64,000 nt of DNA from Paraburkholderia caribensis. Lineage in GTDB: Bacteria; Pseudomonadota; Gammaproteobacteria; Burkholderiales; Burkholderiaceae. Shown piece by piece: positions 35,646-43,738 of the stretch. The translations under genes were made by a program, and so were the position numbers. The stretch's first letter is position 1; every line of letters starts with the position of its first letter. The stretch is from NCBI RefSeq assembly GCF_002902945.1, contig NZ_CP026101.1, positions 2,418,001 through 2,482,000 on the forward strand, given 5' to 3'. Under the pieces are notes generated by a model. That model was not told where the DNA came from and made no database searches. It saw only the letters and a program-made list of their open reading frames with translations.

Positions 35646-37115
35646 ATGAACGAAGAAATCCTGATTAACGTTACGCCACAGGAGACGCGCGTAGCGTTGG
35701 TCCAGCAGGGCGCAGTGCAGGAGCTTCACGTCGAGCGCACGCTGTCACGCGGGCGCGTCGGCAATGTCTATCTCGGCAAGGTGGTGCGGGTGCTGCCGGG
35801 CATGCAGTCCGCGTTTATCGATATCGGTCTGGAACGCGCCGCGTTTCTACATGTTGCCGATATCTGGCATCCGCGGCTCGCGGGCGACACGCAACAGCAG
35901 GTGCCGCATCAGCCCATCGAGAAGATCGTCTTCGAAGGGCAAACGCTGATGGTCCAGGTCGTCAAGGACCCGATCGGCACGAAAGGCGCGCGGCTGTCCA
36001 CGCAGGTGAGCATCGCCGGGCGCACGCTCGTCTATCTGCCGCAGGAACCGCATATCGGCATTTCGCAAAAGATCGAAAGCGAAGCCGAGCGCGAAGCCGT
36101 GCGTGCGCGTCTGACATCGGTGTTGCCCGTCGACGAGAAAGGCGGCTACATCGTACGCACCATCGCCGAAGACTCGTCGAGCGAAGAGCTTGCTGCTGAC
36201 GTCGCCTATCTGCGCAAGACATGGACAACGATACTCTCGCAAGGGCAGCGCATGCCGCCCACGAGTCTGCTTTATCAGGACCTGAATCTCGCGCAGCGCG
36301 TGCTGCGCGACTTCGTCAATGACGAGACCACGCGCATTCAGGTGGATTCGCGCGAGACGTATCAGATGCTCGCGGAGTTCGCGGCCGAGTTCACGCCTGC
36401 GGTGTCGTCGAAGCTCCATCACTACACGGGCGAGCGTCCGCTCTTCGATCTGTACAACATCGAGACGGAAATCCAGCGCGCGTTGTCGAGGCGTGTCGAT
36501 CTGAAGTCGGGCGGCTATCTGGTGATCGACCAGACGGAAGCGATGACGACCATCGATGTCAACACGGGCGGCTACGTCGGCGCGCGCAATTTCGACGACA
36601 CGATCTTCAAGACCAATCTCGAAGCGGCGCATACCATCGCGCGTCAGTTGCGGCTGCGCAATCTGGGCGGCGTGATCATCATCGACTTCATCGATATGGA
36701 AAACGTCGAGCATCGCGATCAGGTGCTCAACGAACTCAAGAAGGCACTTTCACGCGACCGCACCCGCGTGACGGTGAACGGGTTCTCGCAGCTCGGGCTC
36801 GTCGAGATGACGCGAAAGCGTACGCGTGAGTCGCTTGCGCATGTATTGTGCGAGCCTTGCCCTGTTTGCCAGGGCAAGGGGCAGGTGAAGACGGCGCGTA
36901 CCGTGTGCTATGACGTGCTGCGGGAAATTCTGCGTGAGTCCCGCCAGTTCAATCCGCGCGAGTTTCGCGTGGTCGCGTCGCAGCAGGTGATCGATCTGTT
37001 TCTCGAAGAAGAATCCCAACATCTGGCCATGCTGATTGATTTCATCGGCAAGCCGGTTTCATTGCAGGTCGAGTCGAATCTGAGTCAGGAGCAGTACGAC
37101 ATCGTGCTGATGTGA
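35646..37115 (+). CDS. rng: Ribonuclease G
   Basis: 489 residues, the length of RNase G without the E-type scaffold. An S1 domain starts near residue 35 (GRVGNVYLGKVVRVLPGMQS); the catalytic DNase-I-like part has GGYLVIDQTEAMTTIDVNTG with metal Asp residues and IIIDFIDM. The zinc link CEPCPVCQGKG joins the dimer. It matures 16S rRNA 5' ends and starts decay of some mRNAs. Immediately follows maf. Confidence 0.96.
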   Translation: MNEEILINVTPQETRVALVQQGAVQELHVERTLSRGRVGNVYLGKVVRVLPGMQSAFIDIGLERAAFLHVADIWHPRLAGDTQQQVPHQPIEKIVFEGQTLMVQVVKDPIGTKGARLSTQVSIAGRTLVYLPQEPHIGISQKIESEAEREAVRARLTSVLPVDEKGGYIVRTIAEDSSSEELAADVAYLRKTWTTILSQGQRMPPTSLLYQDLNLAQRVLRDFVNDETTRIQVDSRETYQMLAEFAAEFTPAVSSKLHHYTGERPLFDLYNIETEIQRALSRRVDLKSGGYLVIDQTEAMTTIDVNTGGYVGARNFDDTIFKTNLEAAHTIARQLRLRNLGGVIIIDFIDMENVEHRDQVLNELKKALSRDRTRVTVNGFSQLGLVEMTRKRTRESLAHVLCEPCPVCQGKGQVKTARTVCYDVLREILRESRQFNPREFRVVASQQVIDLFLEEESQHLAMLIDFIGKPVSLQVESNLSQEQYDIVLM

Positions 37116-37190
37116 TTCGCCACCTCTTCCGCGCACCTCTGATGGCACGCCGTTTGCTGTCAGAGGATCACACCGCACGCGGGAGGCGAC

Positions 37191-37379
37191 ATGCGCTCCG
37201 AACAATACGAATACAACGATGACCAGACAGCTCTACCTAACCCTTGCTACGACGGGCTTTACCGCCCCGCGTCTCACGAGAAAAGCACGTTACGGAAGCG
37301 CTCGGCGGGGGGCCTGCTGACCTTCGGCATTGCGTGGCTTTTCGGGCTCGAAGCGCTGCTTTCCGACGACGAAAACTGA
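37191..37379 (+). CDS. Hypothetical small protein (62 residues)
   Basis: A GGGAGG ribosome site lies five bases before the ATG. The first 40 residues are polar (YEYNDDQTALPNPCYDGLYR), then one hydrophobic stretch GGLLTFGIAWLFGLEALL, then SDDEN. That suggests a small membrane-attached protein. I recognise no family. No other gene overlaps it. Confidence 0.55.
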   Translation: MRSEQYEYNDDQTALPNPCYDGLYRPASHEKSTLRKRSAGGLLTFGIAWLFGLEALLSDDEN

Positions 37380-37542
37380 CTCATCAATGCATCCCGCATC
37401 GCGAAGCGATACGAAATTTCAATCACTTCCGAGTAGAGGTTACAGAGATTGATCGGGCGTGGCGTCGGGCCATCCGCCGTCCGCCCTGTTCCGGCAAATC
37501 AGCTAGACTTTCGATATGCAGTTGCAATAGACGGAGGCAGCC

Positions 37543-37713
37543 ATGGCTGAATCAATGGTTGGCATCGTGGTCGGCATCGTCGTGCTGGCGGTCATCGCGA
37601 CGCTGCTGTCGCATCAATTGCGGCGCGAGCATCACCTTCATCACATCCGCGACGCAATGTCGGGCCGTTACGACGGGCATCGATGGTGGGAGCGCCTGCG
37701 CCACCGGCACTGA
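37543..37713 (+). CDS. Small single-pass membrane protein (56 residues)
   Basis: Translated from the ATG at 37543, preceded by CGGAGG at suitable distance. Residues 5-22 (MVGIVVGIVVLAVIATLL) form one membrane helix; the rest is His- and Arg-rich (HQLRREHHLHHIRD, DGHRWWERLRHRH), which could bind a metal or the inner membrane face. No family recognised. A 15-bp direct repeat (CCGGCACTGAATCCC) spans the stop. Confidence 0.6.
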   Translation: MAESMVGIVVGIVVLAVIATLLSHQLRREHHLHHIRDAMSGRYDGHRWWERLRHRH

Positions 37714-37843
37714 ATCCCGGCACTGAATCCCTTTTCACCTCGTCTCGAATCGCGCCGCGCGCCGCGGCGCACGACACACGGCAAGCGTCGACGTCGCCCA
37801 TCATCGTCAGGCCGCCGACGGCGCCGTCCGCACGGAGGCAATC

Positions 37844-38140
37844 ATGCCCGACGAAGCCGCAACCCTGAACTGGCAAAAAGTCGACTATGAAGGCTTCGAG
37901 ATTCACGTCGCGCCGTCACTGAAAGACGGTAGCGAACGCTACACGTATATCGGCTACGTGTGCCATCCTGGCGCCGACCCGAAAGCGCCCGGCCACACGG
38001 TGACATTTCACGCGGATGGAGAAGAATCGTTTAAGACACTCGACGACGCGACCTATGAAGCCGTGCACGTCGGCAAGAGCATTATTGAAGGCACGCATCC
38101 GGATCTGTCGGTGCTGTCGCTGGTGACGAGCGGCGTCTGA
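37844..38140 (+). CDS. Conserved-looking hypothetical protein (98 residues)
   Basis: 98 soluble residues with no signal peptide; WQKVDYEGFEIHVAPSLKDG and ERYTYIGYVCHPGADPK suggest a small beta-rich fold. GAGGCAATC precedes the ATG. Codon use is normal for the genome, supporting coding. No function assigned. It is convergent with the O-antigen ligase-like gene 17 bp away. Confidence 0.7.
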   Translation: MPDEAATLNWQKVDYEGFEIHVAPSLKDGSERYTYIGYVCHPGADPKAPGHTVTFHADGEESFKTLDDATYEAVHVGKSIIEGTHPDLSVLSLVTSGV

Positions 38141-38157
38141 GCCGGGTCGAATCAGTC

Positions 38158-39432
38158 TTACCTGCCGAGGCGCTCTTCCGTCTGCGAAGGCGTGCCTCGA
38201 CGACAACTCAAGAAAATGCCGATGAGGAAGATAAACAGATTCCCTTCGGTAAAGTTGAGCAACAGCGAGTTCGCAAAGCAGCCGATCGTAAAAGCGAATA
38301 GATAAGCGAACACGATCGTGCGCGCCGGCTCGCGCAATTCGATCGCGGTCCGACCGATCTGCACGAGCAGAAACACGAATAGCGCAATGCCGACCGCGCC
38401 CAACTGAACGCCCATCAGCAGAAATTCATTGTGCGGATTGCCTGCCGTGGCCGCGGCGGCACCCGTGTTGTTGCGCGCGTATGCGTCGAACTCGTCCTGC
38501 ACCGTGCCCACGCCGTGGCCGATGATCGGGCGCTCAGCCAGTAATTCAAGGCTGCGCCGGTAGAACACGATGCGTACGCCCATCGACGTGTTCTTGTTGG
38601 ACGTTTCGTATGCGCTGATTTCGTCGTTCGTTTCCGCGAGCCGCGAACCGTGCGAATGCAGCGCCGCGTACACGAGACTACCCGCAATGGCCACCAGCAC
38701 GGCGCCGCTCCCCCACCGGACCCACGGCTTCACGCCGCGTAGCGAGGTGAAGTACGTCACGACGTAAATCAGGATGAAAAGAATCGCGATGATCTGGCCC
38801 GTGCGCCCCTGCATCATCAGCAGCACGTTGACGATGGCCAGCAGCGCGACGACGTAGAGCGCCACCTTCGCGGCCCGCGCGCGCGACTGCTTCGCGAAGC
38901 TCAGCGCCAGGTAAAACAGCAGCGCCATCATGATGCCCGCGGCGATATGGTCCTTGAAGACCCACGCCCTGCGGATCGGATCGGTATTCGAATGCCACGA
39001 GCCAATGGACGTCCAGCCGAAGTAATTCGAGCATGACAGCAGCAGCAAAAGCGTCAGCGCGCTAAATAGCGCCCACTTCGCGACCGTCGTCCACGCGGTC
39101 GTGCGGCAATCGCGGAACGTCAGGATCAGCAGCGGCAAATAGATCAGCTTGCGGTACTTCATCAGGAAGTCCAGCGCGTGCACGCGGTCCGCCGTCGTCC
39201 ATGCAAGGCTCAGCGTCAGCGCGGCAGCGAGCAGCAGCGCTGCGACGCACACACGGTCGGTGAACAGCGAGCGCCAGTTGCGCCACACTTCGGGCGACAG
39301 CAGCGCGCACACCGCAAACAGGGTCGCCGCGATATTGACGCCGGCCGTCGACAACGGCACGGCAAACAGCGCGATGAGCGCGAAACTTCGCGCAAGGATC
39401 AGGGGATACGAATCTCTTGTAGCGTGTTGCAT
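38158..39432 (-). CDS. O-antigen ligase-like membrane protein (WaaL/Wzy_C)
   Basis: 424 residues with about ten to twelve membrane helices. The Wzy_C region lies between residues 190 and 350, including the long periplasmic loop with RSLELLAERPIIGHGVGTVQ and NPHNEFLLMGVQLGAVG; the H of NPHNEF is the residue usually required. Such enzymes attach O-antigen or another polymer to lipid A-core at the periplasmic face. The LPS glycosyltransferase and MsbA genes upstream on the same strand support this role. MQHATRDSYPLIL at 39432 is chosen over an ATG six codons earlier. Confidence 0.85.
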   Translation of the reverse strand: MQHATRDSYPLILARSFALIALFAVPLSTAGVNIAATLFAVCALLSPEVWRNWRSLFTDRVCVAALLLAAALTLSLAWTTADRVHALDFLMKYRKLIYLPLLILTFRDCRTTAWTTVAKWALFSALTLLLLLSCSNYFGWTSIGSWHSNTDPIRRAWVFKDHIAAGIMMALLFYLALSFAKQSRARAAKVALYVVALLAIVNVLLMMQGRTGQIIAILFILIYVVTYFTSLRGVKPWVRWGSGAVLVAIAGSLVYAALHSHGSRLAETNDEISAYETSNKNTSMGVRIVFYRRSLELLAERPIIGHGVGTVQDEFDAYARNNTGAAAATAGNPHNEFLLMGVQLGAVGIALFVFLLVQIGRTAIELREPARTIVFAYLFAFTIGCFANSLLLNFTEGNLFIFLIGIFLSCRRGTPSQTEERLGR

Positions 39433-39528
39433 GTATGCTTCAACTCTCATTGACGAAATGCGCTCGCGTAGCCTCGGACCAAGGGCTCGCTGCGTCGATG
39501 GCCCGGTTTCTTCAGCCGGTGCCTTTAG

Positions 39529-39587
39529 TTGATCTTGTTGATCCTGCTGATCCTGCCTGTTTCTACCTGTTTCTACCGGTTTCTACC
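39529..39587. repeat. Two adjoining short tandem repeats
   Basis: Three 9-bp units of TTGATCTTG type (39529-39555) run straight into three 10-bp units with core GTTTCTACC (39559-39567, 39569-39577, 39579-39587). They lie in the 273-bp gap between the ligase gene and the glycosyltransferase stop. The two periods are close to one helical turn. No coding frame is supported here. Confidence 0.65.
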
Positions 39588-39705
39588 CGCTGCTGCCTGC
39601 GTCCGGGCCCCGTCGACGGGTCACGCCATCGCCATCATCTCATGGCCGCCATGCGATTTGGTTTCACGCCCGCGCGCCACGCAAGCGGCCGTAAGGCGCG
39701 GAAGG

Positions 39706-40710
39706 TCATCGCGTGGCGCCGCGCAGATAGAACGCGCTGCGGGCATCGAGCGCCGCTGGGGAATACAGTTCCTCGACGGTCCGGCGCGCGGCAGCACCGA
39801 TCTTCGCGCGCAACGCCGGCTGCGCAACGAGTTCGGCAAGTATCGCCAGCGCTTCTTCGGATGTATCGAACAGATACCCGTTCTCGCCATGCCGCACAAC
39901 ATCGGCGTAGCCGCCGTGCCGGTGGCACACGACGGGCAAACCGCACGCCATCGCCTCGAGCACCACGCGGCCGAACGTCTCGACGTGCTCGCCCGTGCGG
40001 TAGTAGAAGATATCGAGCTCGTGCAGAAAGTCCGGCGCGGCCATCGCGCCCTCGGGCAACAGACGGATCGCGTCGTCTTGCGGCAATGCCGCCGCCAGCG
40101 TCGTCGCGCCTTGCAGCAGCAGCTTGCAGCCGCGCTCAGCAAGGGTCCTGTACACGGCGATGTCGTCGGGATGATGCTTGTCAGCCGTATCGCGGCTCAG
40201 ACGGCCGATTACCGGTTGCGCGCGAGTGTCACGCACGCGCGGCGCAAAGCGGCCGATATCGATCGGCGACGGCTGGATCTCGCCCTTCACGCCCAACAGC
40301 CGGGACTGAAACGCGGAAATCAGCACGAATTCGGTCGCGGGCCAGCGCAACAGCGGCGGCGGCGTCGACGTCAGCGCGAGCAGCTTCGGATGAAACGTAT
40401 TGAACACGTACACGAGCCGCTCGGGGCGGGCCGCGAAATACGGCCACGCCCGGTTGCGCCAATGGGCGCCGACGAACACATACGTGCCGCCGCGCGGCAC
40501 GCTGCCCTTGAGCGGAGCGAGCCGGCGGATCGGAAAGGCCGCCGACAGTTCCTCGGACGTCCGCGACGACGTGCTCCAGAGCTGCACGTCGCCCCTGCCG
40601 TGCAGCAGCTCGTACAGGCGCAGTGCCTCCTGCTCGCTGCCGCCGTTCGGATTGTGAAAGCCGTTGAAGATGTGAATCATGCCAACTGTCTGAGTGGTCG
40701 CCGGCTGCAT
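39706..40710 (-). CDS. GT4-family glycosyltransferase, LPS-type
   Basis: 334 residues. IHIFNGFHNPNGGSEQEAL opens with the Gly-rich acceptor loop; the donor half includes VIGRLSRDTADKHHPDD and the family 4 motif EHVETFGRVVLEAMACGLPVV. Neighbours (ligase and MsbA) point to LPS core or O-antigen assembly. The sugar cannot be predicted. Start is uncertain: ATG at 40680 (324 residues) fits the fold start, ATG at 40710 gives ten more residues. Confidence 0.85.
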   Translation of the reverse strand: MQPATTQTVGMIHIFNGFHNPNGGSEQEALRLYELLHGRGDVQLWSTSSRTSEELSAAFPIRRLAPLKGSVPRGGTYVFVGAHWRNRAWPYFAARPERLVYVFNTFHPKLLALTSTPPPLLRWPATEFVLISAFQSRLLGVKGEIQPSPIDIGRFAPRVRDTRAQPVIGRLSRDTADKHHPDDIAVYRTLAERGCKLLLQGATTLAAALPQDDAIRLLPEGAMAAPDFLHELDIFYYRTGEHVETFGRVVLEAMACGLPVVCHRHGGYADVVRHGENGYLFDTSEEALAILAELVAQPALRAKIGAAARRTVEELYSPAALDARSAFYLRGATR

Positions 40711-40788
40711 CGCACGCATCGCAGCGGCGGGCGCGCCCGCGTGCGGCACAGGGCCGCGCGGGCGTTCTATCGTGGGGTCACACGGTCG

Positions 40789-42582
40789 TCACGCCGCATG
40801 CTGCTGGAACTGGATGCGATGCAGATGCGCGTACAGCCCGTTCTGCGCGAGCAGTTCGCGATGGCTGCCTCGCTCGACGATGCGTCCCGCGTCGAGCACG
40901 AGGATGCGGTCCGCGCGCTCGATGGTCGACAGCCGGTGCGCGATCACGAGCGTCGTGCGGCCCTTCATCAGCGTTTCGAGCGCGGCCTGCACGTGGCGCT
41001 CGGATTCGGAATCGAGCGCAGACGTGGCTTCGTCGAGAATCAGGATGGGCGCGTCCTTGTACACCGCGCGTGCGATCGCGAGACGCTGGCGCTGGCCGCC
41101 CGACAGCATCATGCCGTTGTCGCCGATCAGCGTCTCGATGCCGTTCGGCATCGCCGCCACCGTGTCCCACAGATTGGCCGCATGCAAGGCCGCCTTCACG
41201 CGTTCGGCGTCGGCCGTCTGCCCGTAGGCGACGTTGTTCGCGATCGTGTCGTTGAACAGCACGACGTCCTGGCTCACCATCGCGATCTGGCTGCGCAATT
41301 CATGAATGTCGTACTCCGGCAACGCGACGCCGTCGACCAGCACCTGCCCGCCGCTCGGATCGAAGAAGCGCGGCAGCAGGTTCACGAGCGTCGTCTTGCC
41401 GCTGCCCGATGGGCCGGCCAGCGCGACCATTTCACCGGGCGCGACCTTGAACGACACGCTATCGAGCGTCTGCCGCTGCATCGGTCCGCTCGCGCCGTAC
41501 CTGAACGACACGTCGCGGAATTCGACCTCGCCCGTCGAACGCTCGAGTTTGCGCCCGCCGCCCGGCGGCTCCGACGGCTCGTCGATCAGTCCGAAGATCA
41601 GTTCGGCCGCCGTCATCCCGCGTTGCAACGGCTGATTCACGTCCATCAGATGCTTGAGCGGGGAGATGATCAGCAACATCGACGTCACGAACGCGACAAA
41701 GCCGCCGACTGTAGTCTGGTCGTGCGACGACTGCACGACGGCAATCGTGATCACGACCGCGAGCGCGATCGATGCCAGAAACTGCGTCAGCGGCTGCGCG
41801 AGGCCGCCCGATACCGTCATGCGCATCGAATAGCCGCGCAGCTGCTTGCTCATTTCCGTGAAACGGTCGATCTCGTACCGCTCGCCGTTGTGCACCTTGA
41901 CGACCTTGTAGCCGCCTACCGTCTCCTCGACGATATAGGACAACTCGTTGGTGAGCGTCTGATGCTCGCGGTTCAGGCGACGCAGCCGGCGGTTGATCTT
42001 GCCGACCAGCCAGCCGATGCCCGGCAGCAGCACCGCGACGATCAGCGTCAGGCGCCAGTTCAGGTAGAACAGGTAACCGAGCAGGAACACGACCGTCAGC
42101 GAATCGCGCACGAGCGTCACCATCACGCCGATCAGCACGTTCAGGATCTGGTTGACCTCGAAGACGATTGCGTTGATGACCGTGCTGGCCGTCTCGCGCT
42201 GAAAGAACGAAACACTGCTGTGTATCATCCGGTTGAACATGGTCAGCCGCAGATCCAGCAGGATGCGGTTCGACACGTAGGACAGCAGATAGCCCGACGC
42301 GTACTGCGTGACGCCGCGCAACAGCGCGAGGCCGATGATGGCGAGCGGCACGAACCATTTCGCGCTGTCGCTGCTGTGCGCGCCGAAGCCGTGGTCGAGC
42401 AGCGGCTTGAGCAGTGCGGGAATCCCCGCCTCGGTGGCGGCGACGACGCCCATCGTGAGGATGGCGGCGACAACGGTCCAGATGAGCGGCTTCACATACG
42501 GCCACAGCCGGCGCAGGACGACGACAGTCGACGTTGCTTCACGGGAGCCGATGGGCTTGCTTAACGTTGGCTTGGCGCTCAA
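40789..42582 (-). CDS. msbA: Lipid A export ABC transporter MsbA
   Basis: 597 residues, a fused half-transporter. Six membrane helices occupy residues 30-330. The ATPase has Walker A GPSGSGKTTLVNLL, Q-loop, signature LSGGQRQRLAIARA and Walker B PILILDEATSALD. MsbA flips lipid A-core across the inner membrane; size and neighbours suit that. It precedes the LPS glycosyltransferase on the same strand. Confidence 0.92.
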   Translation of the reverse strand: MSAKPTLSKPIGSREATSTVVVLRRLWPYVKPLIWTVVAAILTMGVVAATEAGIPALLKPLLDHGFGAHSSDSAKWFVPLAIIGLALLRGVTQYASGYLLSYVSNRILLDLRLTMFNRMIHSSVSFFQRETASTVINAIVFEVNQILNVLIGVMVTLVRDSLTVVFLLGYLFYLNWRLTLIVAVLLPGIGWLVGKINRRLRRLNREHQTLTNELSYIVEETVGGYKVVKVHNGERYEIDRFTEMSKQLRGYSMRMTVSGGLAQPLTQFLASIALAVVITIAVVQSSHDQTTVGGFVAFVTSMLLIISPLKHLMDVNQPLQRGMTAAELIFGLIDEPSEPPGGGRKLERSTGEVEFRDVSFRYGASGPMQRQTLDSVSFKVAPGEMVALAGPSGSGKTTLVNLLPRFFDPSGGQVLVDGVALPEYDIHELRSQIAMVSQDVVLFNDTIANNVAYGQTADAERVKAALHAANLWDTVAAMPNGIETLIGDNGMMLSGGQRQRLAIARAVYKDAPILILDEATSALDSESERHVQAALETLMKGRTTLVIAHRLSTIERADRILVLDAGRIVERGSHRELLAQNGLYAHLHRIQFQQHAA

Positions 42583-42901
42583 GACTTCCTCTGAGAATGC
42601 GGGCGCGCTTCACGGCACCCGTAGGCCGCCCCTGGGGCGGATTGCGAATGCGACATTGTAAACCGTTCGGCATGCCATCCCGACGCGGCTAAATGATTGG
42701 AAATCCACGCGTTTGCAGATTTTCACGGCGCGGTGCGGGCGAAACGGGCTGAGGCGCCCGTTCGCCACGGGCCGGCGCCTGGCGCCGGCCGCCATCCCGC
42801 TGTGCGCCGCTGTGTATATACTTGCGCAACTTTCGTTGGGCGACGGTACCCCGGCAGCAGGCGGGGCGGACCGTGCGCCGTCTCTCCCGGCATCCATTCG
42901 C
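42583..42901. other. Divergent intergenic region msbA / GT2
   Basis: 319 bases. It holds a GC-rich inverted repeat (GGCCGGCGCCTGGCGCCGGCC near 42770-42790) and a TATACT hexamer at 42817-42822 that could be a -10 box for the plus-strand gene. No gene of its own is supported. Confidence 0.5.
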
Positions 42902-43669
42902 ATGACACAACCCACACTCGGCGTCGCGCTCATCACGAAGAACGCCGCGCTCCGCCTCGACGAATGCCTGCGCGCCGTCGCATTCGCCGACGAGATCGTC
43001 GTCGTCGACAGCGGCAGCACCGACCGCACCGTCGAGATCGCCCGCGCACACGGCGCGCGCGTGCTGACACACACCGACTGGCCCGGCTTCGGCCCGCAGA
43101 AGAACCGCGCGCTGGATGCGCTCGGCACGGCCTGGGTGCTGTCGATCGACGCCGACGAGATCGTCACGCCGGAACTGGCCGTGTCGATTGCGGGCGTGCT
43201 CGCCGCGCCCGCCGCCGATGTCTATGCAGTCGACCGCCTGTCCGCCTTCTGCGGACATTGGGTGCGCCACGGCGGCTGGTATCCCGACTGGATTCCGCGC
43301 CTCTTCAAACGCGGCGCCGCGCGCTTCTCGGACGACCTCGTGCACGAGCGGCTCGTGTTCGATTCGCCCGCGAAGCGGCTGGAAGGCAAGCTGATGCACC
43401 ACTCGTACGAAGACTTCGAGGCGGTGCTGCGCAAGCTCGACGCGTATTCGACGGCAGGCGCGCAACAGCGGCATGCGGCAGGTCAACGCGGCAGCTTCGG
43501 CAAGGCCGTCGCACGAGGCGCCTGGGCGTTCGTGCGAACCTATTTCTTGCGGCGTGGATTTCTCGACGGCCGGGCGGGTTTCATGATCGCGATGTTCAAT
43601 GCGGAAACCGTGTATTACCGGTTTCTGAAGCTTGCGCAACTCGGCCGCGAAGGCGCTTCGGGTCGTTGA
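42902..43669 (+). CDS. GT2-family glycosyltransferase, WaaE/KdtX-like
   Basis: 255 residues with one GT-A domain: GVALITKNAALRLDECLRAV, EIVVVDSGSTDRTVEIA and the DxD site SIDADEI. The segment WYPDWIPRLFKRGAARFSDD with HERL is typical of WaaE (beta-1,4-glucosyl transfer to core heptose). It diverges from msbA and is probably another LPS core gene. The long frame starting at 42713 lacks family similarity before MTQPTLGV, so the ATG at 42902 is used. Confidence 0.88.
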   Translation: MTQPTLGVALITKNAALRLDECLRAVAFADEIVVVDSGSTDRTVEIARAHGARVLTHTDWPGFGPQKNRALDALGTAWVLSIDADEIVTPELAVSIAGVLAAPAADVYAVDRLSAFCGHWVRHGGWYPDWIPRLFKRGAARFSDDLVHERLVFDSPAKRLEGKLMHHSYEDFEAVLRKLDAYSTAGAQQRHAAGQRGSFGKAVARGAWAFVRTYFLRRGFLDGRAGFMIAMFNAETVYYRFLKLAQLGREGASGR

Positions 43670-43738
43670 GCGCGGGCGGTCCGGTTAATCGGATTCGATT
43701 CATCGACAACCATCAACACCCGCCGCCCGGCACCGGCA

